Assembly: GCA_016858145.1 (NCBI GenBank)
Contig: JAEHOE010000168.1
Coordinates: forward strand, 173,656-237,655
DNA from: Edaphochlamys debaryana
Lineage: Eukaryota > Chlorophyta > Chlorophyceae > Chlamydomonadales
Direction of reading: 5' to 3'
DNA length: 64,000 nucleotides
Made by a program: the position numbers and the translations under genes
Shown here: in pieces, positions 23,201-35,100 of the stretch
How the letters are laid out: each line of letters starts with the position of its first letter
Position numbering within the stretch: position 1 is the stretch's first letter
Notes under the pieces: model-generated
The model's database searches: none
What the model saw: only the letters and a program-made list of their open reading frames with translations
Told to the model about the DNA's origin: nothing

Positions 23201-23543
23201 GCGCACCTGGGCGGCGCAGGCGGAGGGCAACGTGCACGACATGCTGGCCTACGAGAAGCGGCCCTGGTGGGGGGGCGGCGCGGAGCGCTGTTGGTGGCGT
23301 GTGGTGGGGGTGGAGGCGCTTGTGTGGGAAGACCGCGGCGGCGCCAGCCTGGCTGAGGGGAGCGCTGCTGGAGGGGCAAGCCCAGGCGGAGGCGGCGATG
23401 CGAAGGCGGCGCTGGCGGAGGGCCAAGCACTGGCTGGTGAGGGGCCCAGCTCCGCTCGCGCGCGGCGGCGCGCGGCCGTCTGGTGTGGGGGTACGCAGGT
23501 GCTTGGGGGTCGCTGGAGGGACTGGCAGCAGCCGGGGTATTAG
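20265..23543 (+). pseudogene. IMPDH: Inosine-5'-monophosphate dehydrogenase, N-terminally truncated
   Basis: IMPDH oxidises IMP to XMP, the committed step of GMP synthesis. Similarity starts in the CBS module (GLVTTRDIDFVNDRL, to 20358). Exons follow at about 20514-20803, 21127-21204, 21470-21544, 21838-22062, 22418-22507, 22807-22917 and 23160 onward. Visible sites are VDAVILDSSQGDS, the catalytic-Cys loop [40 protein letters not shown] and the mobile flap around RYHSDTQ. The first part (initial barrel strands and the start of the CBS pair) is absent from the whole upstream window. An ORF from 20056 would add unrelated residues. After YEKRPW, where the family normally ends, the frame runs on to 23543 without a stop. 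Most likely a 5'-deleted copy. Confidence 0.8.
22172..22238. repeat. Short G-rich tandem repeat in an IMPDH intron
   Basis: About two and a half copies of a 26-bp unit (GGAGTCAGGAGGGGGCGTCGG core) within the intron 22063-22417. Confidence 0.7.
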
Positions 23544-24584
23544 GACGCAGGCGGCGAGGCGGCAGGGGAGGAGGGAAGGGGTAGGCTGTCACGCAGCGGC
23601 AGAGTACTAGTTTCGAGGAGTCTGAGTCTAGGCAGAACGGTGGGCGCAGCTAGGCGGCTCGGGGGGACACCAACGCATCGGGCGTGGTACCTGAGGCACA
23701 GGGCGATGGGCGCGGCCGTTCGCTGTGTGGGCGCGCTCAGGCTGCCTGCCCCGACTGCGCGGCGTGGCTGGGCGCGCATGGAGGCGCCCAGGTAATAGGA
23801 TAGGCGTGGTCTGGACACAACGATCCGCTGCGAGGCGGGCGGAATGAGGTGGGGTGTGGCCCGGTTCTTGGGCTGACGTCTGACGCAGCTTGACAGAGGC
23901 AGGTGACGCACGTGGGGGACTGGTGCTTGGTCGCTTGCCGGGGAGGGCTCGGGGCAGCCGTGACTGGGTGGCCGCTATGGGCGTATGAAGGACCTCCTGA
24001 CTTGCGCGCGAGGGCAAGAATTGACAGCGGCGTTGCACGGACGGCGCAAGGACTGAGTGCCTGAGTGTCGTGTAACTGGTGTAAGCCGAGGCGCTGCGTG
24101 CAGTACGCGAGTGGCTGGGTAGGTTAGGTTTGCACGTTGCAGTCAAGGAACGTGGCGCGGTTGCTGGCCCCAGCATCGGCCAACGCCAGTATCGCCGCGT
24201 GTACCCCTAACCGCGCGTGCCGCCCCGCGCGTGCCGCCCCCTGGCTGCTTGTGTGCTCCCCGGGGGCGCACAATACCGTTCGGCACGCGCAGCGTGCCGC
24301 AGTGGTTAGGAGGCGTTTGGTTACACAGGGTGCCTCCCCGAGCCAATGCGGCGAGCGCAAAGGTAGGAAGGACTTGGACGGAGCAACAGCCCTCGGAACC
24401 CCATGCCCCCCAGCCGAAGCCGGAAGCGTCCTGAACAACCGCAGAACAGCGCACCCACTACCTCAACCCGTCACGTGCGCAATAGTCAAGCGCTCAAGGG
24501 CGCAGTACGTCCGCAATCAAGGCTCAGCGCCAGACATCAGGAGCCGCCAAGCTCAGACCAGCCGCAGCCACAGGACCGCAACAA
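23544..24584. other. IMPDH 3' flank and tail of the retroelement fragment
   Basis: No convincing gene. The left part is probably IMPDH 3' UTR up to the TGTAA pair. The right part, about 24120-24584, is probably the 3' untranslated tail of the minus-strand retroelement fragment whose stop is at 24585. Confidence 0.5.
24071..24084 (+). terminator. Candidate poly(A) signals (TGTAA twice) downstream of IMPDH
   Basis: TGTAA, the standard volvocalean polyadenylation signal, occurs at 24071-24075 and 24080-24084, about 530 bp after the end of the IMPDH frame. Confidence 0.4.
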
Positions 24585-25265
24585 TCACCCATCCGAATCG
24601 GACGACGAATCAACATCCAGAGGCACAGTGCACACCACGTGCCCCGAGGCAGAAGAGCCCAGGAACACGTGGCTACCCGAAACCACCTCCCAACCACGGG
24701 GCCGTGATCCCAGCGACGCAAAGGACCACAGCCGGGACACAAAGTCAGCAACCACGCGCGCACCAATCCGGCGCACACAGGCGGCGGGCACCGTCTCACG
24801 CGGGCGACTCCTGGCACCGTACAGCGCCTGCCGCCCCTTCTCCATCGCAGCAACGGCAGCCAGACACACTACATCCCACACAGGCTGCGCAATTCCGTTC
24901 GTTGGCGGCTGCACCAGCCACAGGTGCGCACGCCCTATGTCAGTGTTTCCTAAGTCGTTCATGTACTCGCAAAGGCCCGTTGCAACGGGGCAGGACCAGA
25001 AGGGATGCTCCCGAGGCCCATGCGTCATCTGCGCACCACAGGGGCAGCGAGGGGGACCGGGGGCCTGGAGTCGGCCCCTGGCCCGGCCGCGGCCCCGCCC
25101 ACGCCCTCGACCCCGCCCTCGCCCACGCCCCGGACCCTGCGCAAGCCCACGCCCACGGCGCCCCTGCCCGGGGCAGGAAGCCCCCGCGCCCGCAGCCTCC
25201 TCCGCTGCGGCGGCCTGCGCCGCCAGACGCGCCTGCATGGCGAAGAACGCGAAGCCGTTGAGCTG
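24585..25265 (-). mobile_element. C-terminal fragment of a retroelement polyprotein
   Basis: The frame has a Gly/Arg-rich stretch, then CPCGAQ...H.FWSCPVA and VWDVVCLAAVAAMEKGRQALY, and ends in an acidic Ser/Asp tail. A CxC...H...C knuckle with an FWxCPVA signature followed by WDxVxLAAxxAM is what I associate with the C-terminus of algal non-LTR polyproteins. RT is absent. The ORF opens inside sequence of paralogue B (near 25274), so the two are fused at about 25265. No target duplication or tail repeat could be identified. Element class is inferred, not proven. Confidence 0.6.
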
Positions 25266-28200
25266 TCCCCCCATCCGCCCAGCTGTGCCGAATCTGGGCC
25301 GTTCCTCAGCCGTAGCGGGGAGGCCGCCTCCGCGCCTGCGCCTGCGCCCGCCGCTGCATCGGCGGGGTCCAGGGCCCCGCTGTTATCGCCCGCGCTCAGA
25401 AGGGACCAGCGCGCCGCCGCCAAGGCAGGGTCCGCCAGAGGGAGGTCGTCCCCAGGCCAGGGGCTACCCCGTTCGCTGCCAAACCCATCTCGCGGCGGGA
25501 GCTGCGGCGGCTCCCCGAGCTGCGCCTCGGCGCCGGCGGTAAGGCGGTAGAGGGGCAGCAGCGGCTGCGGCGGGGCGCTGGCGGAGGCGCCTACGGCGCA
25601 CGCCCCGCTGAAGGCAGTGGAACCGGCAAGGGCCGCGGACGTGGGGAGGGCGGCGCCCTCGGAGCGTGGGGCGGAGGCGGCAGGCTGCGCTGCGCCGTTG
25701 GATGGGGCCGCTGCGGCGATGGCAAGTGAAGCGCTGACGGCGCCGCCGGTTGCCGCCGCCTGTGTCGCCGACGAGGGCGCTGGTGGGCGGGGTGGAGCCG
25801 GTGGCGTTCGCTCGGGTGGAGGGTGGCGGCTCGTGCGTGCCCAGCAGCAGCGATGAGGCAGACATGTACGACAGCGGCATACCGCTGGAGGCGGCGGCGG
25901 CGGCGGCGGCGGGGTCCAGGGCGCTCATGCCAGCCGCCAGCAGCGCTGCCGCTGCGGCGGAAGCGGTCTCCTTGTCCGAGTGGCTTCCCATCCACTGCAG
26001 TCCCGCCGCCCCAGGGCCCAGGGACGCCACGCAACCATCCAGGCCCAAGGGGTCACCGCCGCCGGCAGGGCCCGCGGCACCGTCGCAGGCGGATAGAGTC
26101 CGCGAGGCAGGCAGTTGGGCCAACGGCGGCGGAGGCGGAGGCGGCAGCGCTGGCGGCGGCACTGCCGTACTGGCGGTGCGCTGTCGCGCCGCCAGCCGCA
26201 GCTGGATGGCCGCTGCCACCGCCGCCTCCGCCTCCGCCACGTCCTGCCAGTTGGCGGGGGGCAGCTCCGCCGGGGCCTTGAGCCCCTCCTGACGGCGCAT
26301 GGGAAGCGCGCCGCCGCCAGAGACCCGCCCAGCGGTGGCGGGAGTGGCGGCATGGGGAGAGCCGGGCCTGCTCTCTCTCGCGCGTGGCCCCTTTGCGTCG
26401 ACGGCAGCGGCACCAGCGGGGGTGGAAGGGGCGGCGGAAGAGGCGTGCCAGGGCAGCTCCGTTGGCATGCCAGCCGCCTCCGCCTCAGCCACCTCAGCAC
26501 CCGCCCCGGGGCCAGAGTGCCGGTGCCGGCCGTGCCCCAGCGACAGCCGCCGCCCGAACACGCGGCCTGCCGGCGGGGCCGGGCGATCAGTGCTAGAGCT
26601 GTGCCCGCCCGTGCCCACCGCCGTTGCCGCCGGGGAGCCCGAGCCCTGTCCGTCCGAGCCCGCGCCCGCGGACCCCGTGCGCGCTGTGTGTGCGGCGACG
26701 GACGAACCCTGCAGCGATACCGGGGCCGTAAACGACAGCGGCGCCGCCAGCCAGCTGAAGCCGGCGGCCGTAGAGCTGCGGCGCCGCGCCCGCGCCCCCG
26801 CCAGCGCCCGCCAGGTCATACCGCTGGCGCTGTGGCGGGGCCGGGGGGCGCTGCCCTGGCTCCCGCCGCCCCTCCCGCTCGTGGGTGGCGTGTCGCCCTC
26901 TCCGTTCGTGGGGCTGCCGATGAGTCCGATGGCCAGACCAGATCCCGCCCAGGGGCCGTGCGGAGTTGCGGGCGTGAGTAGCTGCGGGGAAGCCCGTCCA
27001 AGCATCCGGCCCCGGCAGGCGGAGGTAGGTGGAGCACGTGTCCTAAGCAGGGCGGCAGAGGCGGCAGGTAAGCGACGAGTTGAAACACTGAAAGACGCAT
27101 ACCTCTGCAGCGCAAGCCAAGGGCCCAGGCGAAGAGAGCAGCACAAGCCTGCTGCCCCGTGCACCTCCACTGCCCCGCAGGCCAGGGCCCAAACCGTCGC
27201 ACGTACCTCCTGGCCGAGACCCAGTCCCGCGCCCCAGCACCGCAGCGGCGGCCGGCCGGCAAGCAGAGCCTCCCACGCTTCCTGGCCAAAGGCACACAGC
27301 GCAGAAGAAGGTGGTTAGGATGAGCGGAGTCGCTGGACTTGCAGTACAAAGCAGAGACAACTCTCCGCACGCAACCGCCAACGGTCACCCGCCTGCCGTA
27401 CCTCGCGGGTCACCGCCAGCACCTCCCGCCGCATCAGCGCCAGCTCCGCCGCCTCCTGCTGCCGCTGCCCCACCTCAGCCCCTGCACCGGCCTCCGCCTC
27501 GGCGTGCGCTTTGCCCTCAGCAGAAGCGTGGGCCCCGCGGTGAACCCCCGTAGGGCTGCTCAGGGTCCCGCCGTTGCCGCCCGTGCTGTCGCCGGTGCTC
27601 GAGCCCGGCCGCTGGCCGCCGCCGCCGTCGCTGATGTCAGCGACACCGCTGGTCGACTGGCCGCCGGCCTCGCCCCACACAGACGTAGCGAGTAGGCCCA
27701 GGACCGAGCGCCGCCGCACGGCACCCGTGCTCTGAGGGCGTGAGCAGTCAGTCGAGGTTCGCTTGTCGGGTCCGGGCTGTGCCTGCTGCACCGGGCTCTG
27801 CGCAAGCGACTGTGGCAGCTGCTCCAAGTGCAGAGCGCTGCGGCTGCGTGAGGGGGCGACGGGGCGGCTGACGAGCCTGCCCCCGGCAACAGAGGTAGAG
27901 GCCACGTCTGCCCCCCTGGTGAGCAGTGCGCTGGCTTCGGTGGACGAATGACCGCCGCAGCTCGCTCGGCCCTGGCACGGCGACAGCCGCCCCGTCGCCC
28001 ATAGCCCCAGCCACGCGCCCTGCAGCCGCAGCCGCACCGCCTCCCCGCCCCCTGCAGTCTCGCCCTCCCATTCCCCAGTAACCCCCATTGGCGCCTCCGT
28101 TCGCTCCTGCACCCCCGAGCCGTGGCCGTCCGCGCCCGCCCCTGCCCCTGCCCCTGCCGCCGGTCGCGCCATCCGTACGAAGGCCAGGCGGGGCAGGGCG

Positions 28201-29224
28201 GGCAGGACCAGGCCCCGGTGCAGGCGGGGCTCGCTGAGCGGGCCGGGGAGGGGACCGGCGTGCGGAGCCGCTGCGGCCGCAAGCTCCGTCAGAACTGACG
28301 GGGGCAGCCAGGGAAGCGCCGCACAGGTGAGGCGGGGCGCGGCGGCGTCCGCAAAAGGTGTAGAGGAGATAGAGGCACAGGAGCTGGGCGAGCCGGTGCA
28401 CGCAGAGGGCCAGGGCGGGGGTGGCGTCACAGGATGGCCGGGGCTGGGGCCGGGTCCGGGGCTGGGGCTTCCCACGAGGCGCCTCTGCAGCAGGCGCTGG
28501 AGCACGCCGCCGCCGCTGCCGCTGCCACCAACGCTGGCCGCGCGGGGAGCGCTGTCTCCACGGAACAGGGGCAGGGGCTGCGTGCAAGGGCTGTCGCCGT
28601 CAGGCTGCGCAGAAGGCGGGGGTGCTGGTGATGTCAAGCTGGGCGCGGGCGACGCGGTTGTTCTTCATGACTGGCCAGACGCAGACCCTCAGGAGGTACG
28701 CAGCAAACCACGAGAGCAGCAGTGAGCGTCGAGCTGCTGCGCAGGTCGCGGTCCCGGAGATTGACCTACAACGCAACACAGGCGAACCCGAACTCGTACA
28801 CAGGGACAAGTAAAAGCCTCGTTAGGTGGTTGCGAACGCTGTGCGAACGGTACCTATGACCTCAAAGAAGGCCAGGAGCCCTTTGAGGCGTTTTTGCCCA
28901 CGGCCGAGTGTAAAACCCGACCTGGCCGCTTGCCGCATCCAGATGAAGAGCGCCACTACTGCACTCCAGGACTATAGACACGCCGGCTGGCAGCGTTGGT
29001 AGCGTTCCGGAGGAGCCTGCGCAGGCCAGCTCTGTCATCCTGAACGAAACGCCCGGGCGCCTTGCAAGCAAGCTTGCAGTTGATACAGAATTGTCTTTCC
29101 TACCGGTGACAAGCACCGTGACAACCACTCCATTGTTCAGCAGGCCGCGACAGAGCTCCGCGAGTCCTTTCGATGCGCTTTGTGCCGCCACTACAAGGAC
29201 ACGCGGGCTCCGGCCACCAGACAT
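25265..29224 (-). pseudogene. Paralogue B of the three-member family, 3' truncated and frameshifted
   Basis: Starts at ATG 29224 (MSGGRSPRVLVV, then GLAELCRGLL) and follows the same exon order as A: exon 1 to a GTAGGA donor near 29104, an exon with LDAASGQVGFY, an exon with LTAALVVCCVPPEG, a long exon ending at 27402, and a short one starting at 27281. Relative to A the second exon lacks two bases just after GQVGFY, which breaks its frame. All sequence beyond the exon containing PPANWQDVAEAEAAVAAAIQLR and its downstream neighbour is missing, replaced at 25265 by a retroelement fragment. Between about 27700 and 28600 it is almost identical to A, so the two separated or converted recently. Probably non-functional. 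Confidence 0.75.
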
Positions 29225-29818
29225 GTCTACTCCACGCTCTGAAATGGCCAGGACTCTCTCCTTAACGATAATCTGGACTTGGAACAGCAGTCATCTCGGG
29301 CACCGCGAGCTTGCGTACTCATGGTCCTGCGGCTACCGTATCAGTGCGTGAGTTATTTGTCATCAGCGTATGTGCAAAAAACGTTATGCGGACCGGGTCA
29401 AGGAGGCGCCAACCTGGATCTGAGCGCAAGGTCCCCCCGCACAGAAGGTGCCTAGCCACACGCACTCGGGCCTCACCGCGAGGGCCGCTGCTCCCGGCCG
29501 ACACCCCTGGCCCCTTCCCCCGGGATACCACGCCTCGCGTTGTTGCGTAGCCCACTCGCCACCTCGTGTCCCTCAGCGACCGCTCCTCCCATTCCCGGCG
29601 ATACCAGGACCATGCCGTACAACTCGCCGTACACGCAGCGCGTCAGCCGACCGTGCCGTACGTTGCGCTAGAGACCGTGCCACACACAACGCACGCGCAG
29701 GGCACAGACAACTGCAGGCTCCTCCTCCCCAGTCCCCACACCGCATGGCCGACGCATGCGGGCGCAGGCAGAGGCCCCCCCGCGTCCCCACTCCTCCGTC
29801 CCACGGCTGCTGCCCACC
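29225..29818. other. Intergenic region between paralogue B and METTL21
   Basis: Contains the upstream flank of B and the 3' flank of the methyltransferase gene. No ORF with family resemblance and no TGTAA on the minus strand was seen. Confidence 0.6.
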
Positions 29819-31791
29819 TCACGGCCCCGCGCGGCGGGTCCCGCTCATGCGCACGCACAGGACGTGGATGTCGGGAGAGCACCAGTCGGGGTGCAGCTGC
29901 GCCGGGGTGAGCTGGGGTGGGGGTGGGAGCGGGGGGCAGGGGGCGGGTGGAGAGGCGTGGATGCGAGGGCTCAGGGCAGAGGAAGATGGGGGGAGGCGGC
30001 ATGGGGAGTGACGCTCGGGGATCGGACTCTTGACAAGCCTTGCGCTCCCCCCGGGTCCCCCTCCACGTCGGCCCCCGCCCCCCTGCACCCACCCACCCAC
30101 CTCCTCCGCCCCCCTGCACCCACCCACCCACCTCCTCCGCCCCCCTGCACCCACCCACCCACCCACCTCCTCCGCCTGCATGCCGTGCTCCCTCAGCAGA
30201 GCCGGCAGCTCCTCTACCCCCGGCCGGTCCTCGTACGACAGCAGGGCCAGCGGACCGGTGCCTGCGCCCCACGGCCCTCCGCCACTCGCTCCACCACTGC
30301 CGTCCGCGCGCCCGCCGCCGCCCGCTGCGTGCAGGCAGCGGCAGCAGGCGTGCCGCTCACCCTCAGCGCCCTCAGCGGCGCCGCAGCCCCCTGCCGCTGA
30401 GGACACACCGTCGCCGTCCCCCTGCGCCTCCCCCGCCTGCCCCGCTGCCTCACCCTGCCCCGCCAGCCCTGTCTGCGCTTCCCCCACTTTCCCTTCCCCC
30501 GCCTCCGCTGCTGCCTGCACCGCCTCTGCCGCCCCCAGCTCCGCCCCCACGGCCTCCCCCGTCTCCGCCCCCAGCCCCGCCCCCGTCAGCAGCGCCCTCA
30601 GCGCCCCGAACAGCGCCGTGCGGGCGGGGCGCGTGTAGACGCAGTCCGAGGACAGCAGCAGCAGCGGCCGGGGGGCGGGGGGGCCAGGGTGACCGGGGGG
30701 CGGCGTGCCATGTGCGGTGGCGGCGACGGCGGAGGAGGAAGCGGTGGAGGGTGCGGCCCCGGGGCTGTGGCGCGGCAGCGGCAGGGGCAGCGGCAGGCTG
30801 GCCTGAAGCGCGCTCAGCTGTGGGCCGCTGTTCCAGTCCAGGGCCGCGGCGGAGCAGGCGGCGCCCAGGCGGTTGGCCTGGGGGGTGGTTTGAGGGGTCG
30901 AGGGGAGTTAACCATATGGTAGTGATGAAGTGCACTGTGCTGCCAGACCCCATACCCCGTCCACACGACCCCTCGGGCCCCACACGACCTCTGCACCGTA
31001 CACCCTCCCCCGTGCGGATTGGGGCACCTGCGTTCCGGCCCCTCTCATGCCCTAGTGCCGTACAGCCACGTGGCCTCTCACCGCGATGTTTTCCCGCATG
31101 TACGGCACCAGGTGCGGCAGGTCCATCAGCACCACGTGGCGGGCGCAGCCCAGCGCCGCCGCCGCCAGCCCCGCGGCGCCCGTGCCCGACCCCAGGTCCA
31201 CCACAACCCGCCCCGCCACCGGGCAGCGACCTGAGGGGGCATTGGGGAGGTTTGGGGGAAGCAGGGCGAAGGAAAGAGGGTTATGCAGGGGGAGGGTTGT
31301 TGGGGTGGGGGCCGGGCTTGAGCGGGGAAGTTAGGGGGCCGGTCGGAGGCGGCAGGGGGGCGCTTGGCGCACCTGAGGCGTGGGCGTGGGCCAAGCAGTG
31401 CGACAAAACCAGGGCCGCATCCCAGATCACCGCACCCGCCTCGTCCTGTCCGGGATAACGAGTGGGCACACGGCTTGAGATCCAGGGGGTAGGGGGTAAC
31501 CCGAAGCGGTAAGCTTGCCGCACGGACCTGGCGCAGCCCCAGGCGGCGGCGAGGCGAGGATGCAAGGCCCTAAGCGCTGTAAGGCGTCCCCGTCATCCGC
31601 CTCATGCTTTGGAGAACAGGCCTCGCTAAGGCTTCGTGCCCCCACCTCACCTGGAGCAGGGTGCTCTCGCGCACGCGCAGGGGCGGGCCCACGCCCAGGT
31701 CCAACTCCCGGACCGTGCAGTAGGGGGTCCCCGCCGCCTGCCGCGCCCAGGCCGCCTCTCCACTGGGCTCATCCACAGTAGCCGCGGCCAT
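29819..31791 (-). CDS. METTL21-like protein-lysine methyltransferase
   Basis: Five exons with closed phases: 31651-31791, 31373-31445, 31082-31230, 30167-30877 and 29819-29896, coding for 383 residues. The seven-strand SAM-methyltransferase fold is marked by AVIWDAALVLSHCL, motif I VVVDLGSGTGAAGLAAAALG, the acidic post-I VVLMDL, ALDWN in place of the family's usual DWG, and SSDCVY (the D-C-V-Y of METTL21/FAM86 proteins). The C-terminus HPDWCSPDIHVLCVR matches the family end. METTL21 enzymes methylate lysines in chaperones and elongation factors; the substrate here is unknown. An Ala/Gly/Glu-rich insert of about 100 residues separates SDCVY from the C-terminal strands, making it longer than typical relatives (about 220-250 residues). 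It shares a short divergent upstream region with ARPC2. Confidence 0.85.
30078..30174. repeat. 31-bp tandem repeat across a METTL21 splice donor
   Basis: Three units with a CCCCCCTGCACCCACC core. Read on the minus strand each unit contains GGAGGAG followed by GTGGGTGGG, i.e. the exon-4 donor is present three times (boundaries near 30166, 30131 and 30100). The exon-proximal unit has an extra 4 bp. Confidence 0.85.
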
Positions 31792-32147
31792 TGGCTACGG
31801 GACCGAGCGACGGGGTCGCGAATGCGAGGGCTTTCTCTAAGTGCAGGTGCGATGGAGCAGTGGTGGATTGGAATGCTCCTGTTATGGGCCTGTAGGAGAC
31901 TGGAGCTTATGCGTTTGTCGCTGTAGATCTATAGTCTGGAGAGTCGTGGTTGGGGTTCTCGGATTCTTGGCAGATGGGGTTCGGCCGATCACTGTGGCGG
32001 GAACTGCCAAAACGTCGCTTCGCAACTTGCACACAGCTCGGCCCGCAACTGCAATCCACCCCGAAAAACCACGAGCTTAGGTGCCTTGGAGGAACTGCTC
32101 TCGAGCTCACGCGAACGTGCTTGCAACCGCATGCATCCTAGCCCGCG
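31792..32147. promoter_or_regulatory. Divergent promoter region of METTL21 and ARPC2
   Basis: 356 bp separate the two start codons, which point away from each other. The stretch is visibly less GC-rich than its surroundings and carries no ORF of note. Both promoters and 5' UTRs must lie here. I could not assign a TATA box or a defined factor site. Confidence 0.5.
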
Positions 32148-35100
32148 ATGTCCGGCAGCGGCATCCTCATAAGCTGTCAGAATCGTGTTATCCAGGCTCG
32201 AATTCACCAGCTCCTACAGCAGAAGGCCGCGGGGCAGGACATCCAGGTGAGACCGGAGGCCCGCCTCGTTGCCTGCCCTCGCCGGTGCTCCGTGCCCCCG
32301 CCCCGAACCCCTCCCCCTCCACCTCGCCCGCCAGCCGTTTGAGGAGTCCGCCCATGAGTTCGGCGGCTGCGAGTACCGCCTCGTGGTGGGCGCCCCAGCG
32401 GGGGCCGCCCCCTCGGCCGCGCCCGGGGGGGCGCCCCTGAGCGTGCGGCTCTACTTCTCCATGCCCTCGCTGCCGCCGCCCTTCCAGAAGCAGGCGCGTG
32501 TGGAGCTGGGAGGAAGCTGGGGAGGGAAGCTGTGGCGGGCTGCGAGGGGCATGCTTTGCGAGGGGCAGGACGAGGGGTTCTGGGCCTCCGGGCTGCTGAC
32601 AGGCTCGTGCCTTTCTGAAGGGCGCCCTCAGCGCTGGCCGTGCCCCCTCCCCCCCCTCCCCCCCCTCCCCTGTCAGGTGGTGGGTGCTGACGTCATGGCC
32701 CACGTGGCAGCTGCCTTCCAGGGGGTGGCCGCCCTGGTGCCCCCGCCCCCGGGGCCCCCGGCGCCACCCCCACCCGCCCCTGCTCCCGCACCTGTAACAA
32801 CAGCAGCAGCGGCAGGGGCCGCGGGGGCCAAGGGCCCGCCCCGGGCCTCCTGCGCACCCTGCCCCGCGCCCACTCCCGTGGTGGCCCTGGAGGTGGGGGA
32901 GGGGGGAGAGGGGCGGGGAGGGAGGCGGAGAGGGAGGTAGAGCGGGGCAGGAGGAGAGAACGGTGTCGCGGTCGGCGCGTGCCACGTGTGCGTAGGGCTT
33001 GGGGGGCCCGGGGTCGTGGCTCTGGCGGGTCGGGTCGGGAGGGGTAGGGCTGGCGGCAGGGACACCCGAGGCCATCGGCATGGTGGGGGGGGGGGACCTC
33101 GGGCGGCTGTCCATCATGTCCAGAGCGGGTGCTTGGGTGCTTGGGCCCCCCGGCCCGCTCTCCCTCCCCTGCCCCTTGTCCAACCTGGACTTCTCGGTTG
33201 TGTGTTCCTCCGCAAGCTATGCCTTCCTGGCGTAGGCAAGGAACAGCAACGCACAGCCCCCTGCCCCCAACACCCACACCTCCCCTCCGCACCCTGTCTT
33301 GCCCCCCCCCCCCGCCCCCCAGGTGGACGTGCCCCTCCTGTCCCGGCTGAGCGAGGGCCAGCGCGAGGGCTGGAGCCGGGCGCTGGCGTCGCTGCGGGTG
33401 CTGCTGGCGGGGCACCCCATACGGTGGGGAGGAGGGGGGAGGTGGCCTGTGAGGGGGGTGCCTTTGAGGGGCTTGGGGAGGGGCTTGGGGCCAAGGGAGG
33501 GGAGGGGGGGGGAGGGGAACGGCGAGGGTGCTGCTGGCGGGGCACCCGCTTCGGGTGGGGGGCACGGAGGGAGGTTGGGTGTTGAGGGGTCCGGGGCTGA
33601 GCTGAGCGGGCTCGTGCAGGGCCCTGCGCGGATGGTGGTTCGGGGGCGGACGCTGCCCCTGCTCCCACACTCCACCCCCTCCCATTCCCTCCTGCCCCCA
33701 CCCCCCCACCCAACCTCCCTCCCCCAGGCAAGTGTTCCAGGCCCTAGAGGCGGGGACGCTGCAGGGGGGCCCTCCGCTGCTGTGCTGCAACACGCCGGGG
33801 CAGGTGAGCGGCCAGGCGGCGGGGCCGTCGTCCGGGATCCTGGGGCACAGGCAGGCGGGCAGATGGGTCGGCGGAGAAGGCATCGACGGGTTGCATCGCC
33901 GGGTCGGATGGGTCCGCGGGGGCCGTTGTGGAGAGGCTGGGTACACAGGCTGCCGGGGCCATCACAGGGGCGGGCGTGAAGGAGTGGGCGGCGTGCCTTG
34001 TGCAGCCAGGTTGAGCCCTCGGGCTGCGTGCCAGCTCCACCCCAAGCCCCTGGACGCTGCTGCCCCACGCCGCTGCCGCATGCGTTCCTGCGTCCTCCAA
34101 ACCCAAAGCTCTGACAACCCCCAACGACCCCCCAACACCCCCCGACACCACCCTACCCCCCCGGAAACACGCCCCTCCCCCCCCCTCCGCACGCCCCAGG
34201 CCTACGTGATCAAGCCCGCCGGCCCCGACGCCGTGGCGCTGGTGTTTCCCCTGGTCTTCAGCAGCCGCCAGGACGCAGCCATAGGCGTGGCGTGCCTGCA
34301 GGCAAGGGGGGAGGGAAGGGAAGGGGGGAGAAGAAAGGGGGGGAGGGAGATGCGGGAGGGAGCGGGCATTGCGAGCCTGGAAGCAGGGGTTGAAGGGGGG
34401 AGGTACTTGGGGACTGGCGTGGGGGCGGTGGCAACGGGGAAGGGGAGCAGTCCGCGCAGCACAGGTGCGGGGCCACGGGCTCACCAAAACCCTAGCCCTC
34501 CGCATCCGTGGTGCTTGGAGGCACCCTCGGCCCTCGGCATCTAATCGCTTCAGGTTGGCCCCTGAGACCCCGCCCGCTTCAAGCTCGTAGCCCGAAACAC
34601 ACAGCCTGCCTCGAGGCTCGACCCCTGGCCCATGCCCCTCTCCTCCCCGCCCCCGCCCCCGCTCCCCCCTGCAGGAGTTTGTGGAGGCACGGCGGGGCGC
34701 AGCGCTGGGACGAGCTCCCATCGTGTCGTACAGCGCACGTGACGTGCCAGGGGAGATGACGGGTGAGGGGGGGTGGAGGGGCAGCGGTGTGTTTGTGTTT
34801 AGTTCCAGGCAGGCAGCCCGTGGATCAGTAATCCCGACTTTCCCTGTGCGCCCCCTGTTCCTCTCACCCACCCTCACGCCATCCCTCCACCTCTGCCTAC
34901 CCCTCCTGACCACCCCACCCCACCCCACGCCACCGCACCCCTGCCCGTGCGCCTCACGCCCGTCGGCATCTGCGCCCCCAGGCGTGGACCTGTCTCCCGT
35001 GCTGGGCCCCGGCGGCGGCTCCCTGGTAAACGGCGGCTACCTGACCTTCTCCCTCAGCCGCCGGCACGTGGCGGGGCCGCAGCAGGAGGGGCTGGTGTGG

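Noticed and set aside
31950..32150. Small ORFs in the METTL21/ARPC2 divergent region
   Set aside because: No family resemblance, short, and overlapping on both strands; better explained as UTR and promoter.
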